NCBI GenBank assembly: GCA_045545455.1
Contig: JAZQAY010000001.1
Coordinates: 1-6,058 of the forward strand
DNA from: RUG754 sp045545455
GTDB lineage: Bacteria > Bacillota > Clostridia > Peptostreptococcales > Anaerovoracaceae
Reading direction: 5' to 3'
Length of the DNA: 6,058 bases
This document shows, piece after piece, positions 5,921 through 6,058 of the stretch. The notes beneath the pieces are model-generated. The model searched no databases. It was not told the origin of the DNA and worked only from the letters and a program-made list of their open reading frames with translations. The first letter of the stretch is position 1; each line of letters begins with the position of its first letter. A program made the translations under genes and the position numbers.

Positions 5921-6058
5921 AATAACTACCGGCTCAGCCGGTAGTTTTACTTTGGCCCTACAAGGGCCCGCTACCTGCTGAGTCTTAAGACTCGTCGAAC
6001 GGTCCGCCAACCGCACGTTTCCCTCAACTGATCCTAAAGGATCCCATCTTTTGACTTT
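5921..6058 (-). ncRNA. Structured non-coding RNA, 3' part (possibly raiA-motif RNA)
   Basis: On the minus strand the segment folds as a chain of short helices: GATCC/GGATC (6030-6043), GTTGA/TCGAC (6028-6024 with 5998-5994), within which CGGT/ACCG (6013-6010 with 6003-6000) or AACG/CGTT (6019-6016 with 6001-5998) can form, GAGTC/GACTC (5980-5993), GGCCC/GGGCC (5954-5968), then the terminal 10-bp stem (5924-5946). The single strands between helices (GAGGGAAACGTGCGG, for example) read like conserved RNA positions, not codons, and no sensible ORF covers the segment. From memory this resembles the highly conserved raiA-associated RNA of Firmicutes, about 200 nt or more. I cannot confirm that without a covariance search. 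The 5' end is beyond 6058. Confidence 0.5.
5924..5946. terminator. 10-bp perfect hairpin, likely terminator
   Basis: AACTACCGGC (5924-5933) and GCCGGTAGTT (5937-5946) form a perfect 10-bp stem around a 3-nt loop. Read on the minus strand it ends the chain of RNA helices and is followed by ATTATTTGG, an imperfect U-tract. Read on the plus strand the T-run is TTTT (5945-5948). It probably forms the 3' end of the structured RNA, with possible read-through into the nuclease leader. Confidence 0.65.

Noticed and set aside
5980..5993. Restriction or attachment site at the perfect 14-bp palindrome GAGTCTTAAGACTC
   Set aside because: It fits as one helix in a series of regularly spaced RNA hairpins, and no integrase gene or duplicated attachment core is in the window.
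5744..6016. Minus-strand frame of 90 codons across the leader and structured RNA
   Set aside because: It is encoded by repeats and hairpins, overlaps the nuclease start in another frame, and shows no recognisable domain.

Overview
The window looks like a piece of a Gram-positive, low-to-mid GC anaerobe of the class Clostridia. The evidence is the strong AGGAGG-type ribosome sites, the Firmicutes-style RND transporter (DN pair in TM4, NN instead of the Lys in TM10), a clostridial-type RNase HI, and intergenic regions crowded with short hairpins and 64-bp repeats. I cannot resolve it below class. All three confident genes lie on the minus strand, so the biology reads from right to left.

Right edge (about 5920-6058, minus strand): a chain of short hairpins ending in a strong 10-bp stem. 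It resembles a large conserved structured RNA, and from memory the closest match is the Firmicutes raiA-associated RNA motif. Its 5' end lies outside the window. Next comes a leader of about 180 bp with a 46-bp direct repeat in two copies exactly 64 bp apart, and a terminator-like hairpin just before the ribosome site of the next gene. That gene (4918-5739) encodes a 273-aa protein whose C-terminal half looks like a PD-(D/E)XK nuclease fold. Its biological role is unknown.

Downstream of the nuclease gene (4540-4898) lies an array of six units with an exact 64-bp period. Each unit carries a 9-bp inverted repeat with its arms at a fixed distance. The array is not CRISPR-like and not plausibly coding. 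A promoter with an extended -10 and an overlapping palindrome (4422-4460) then drives a two-gene unit: a 1207-aa RND efflux permease with a long coiled-coil-rich insertion in its first extracytoplasmic loop, followed 12 bp later by rnhA (RNase HI with an insertion next to the catalytic His loop). A hairpin terminator directly follows rnhA.

The left 190 bp hold this terminator, several GC-rich hairpins, a candidate 34-codon plus-strand ORF with a full-length Shine-Dalgarno sequence, and a promoter, ribosome site and ATG for a further minus-strand gene that leaves the window after one codon.

No mobile-element genes, tRNA, rRNA or CRISPR array were found. The most interesting parts are non-coding: the 64-bp inverted-repeat array, the structured RNA at the right edge with the repeated leader beside it, and the small ORF element at the left edge.
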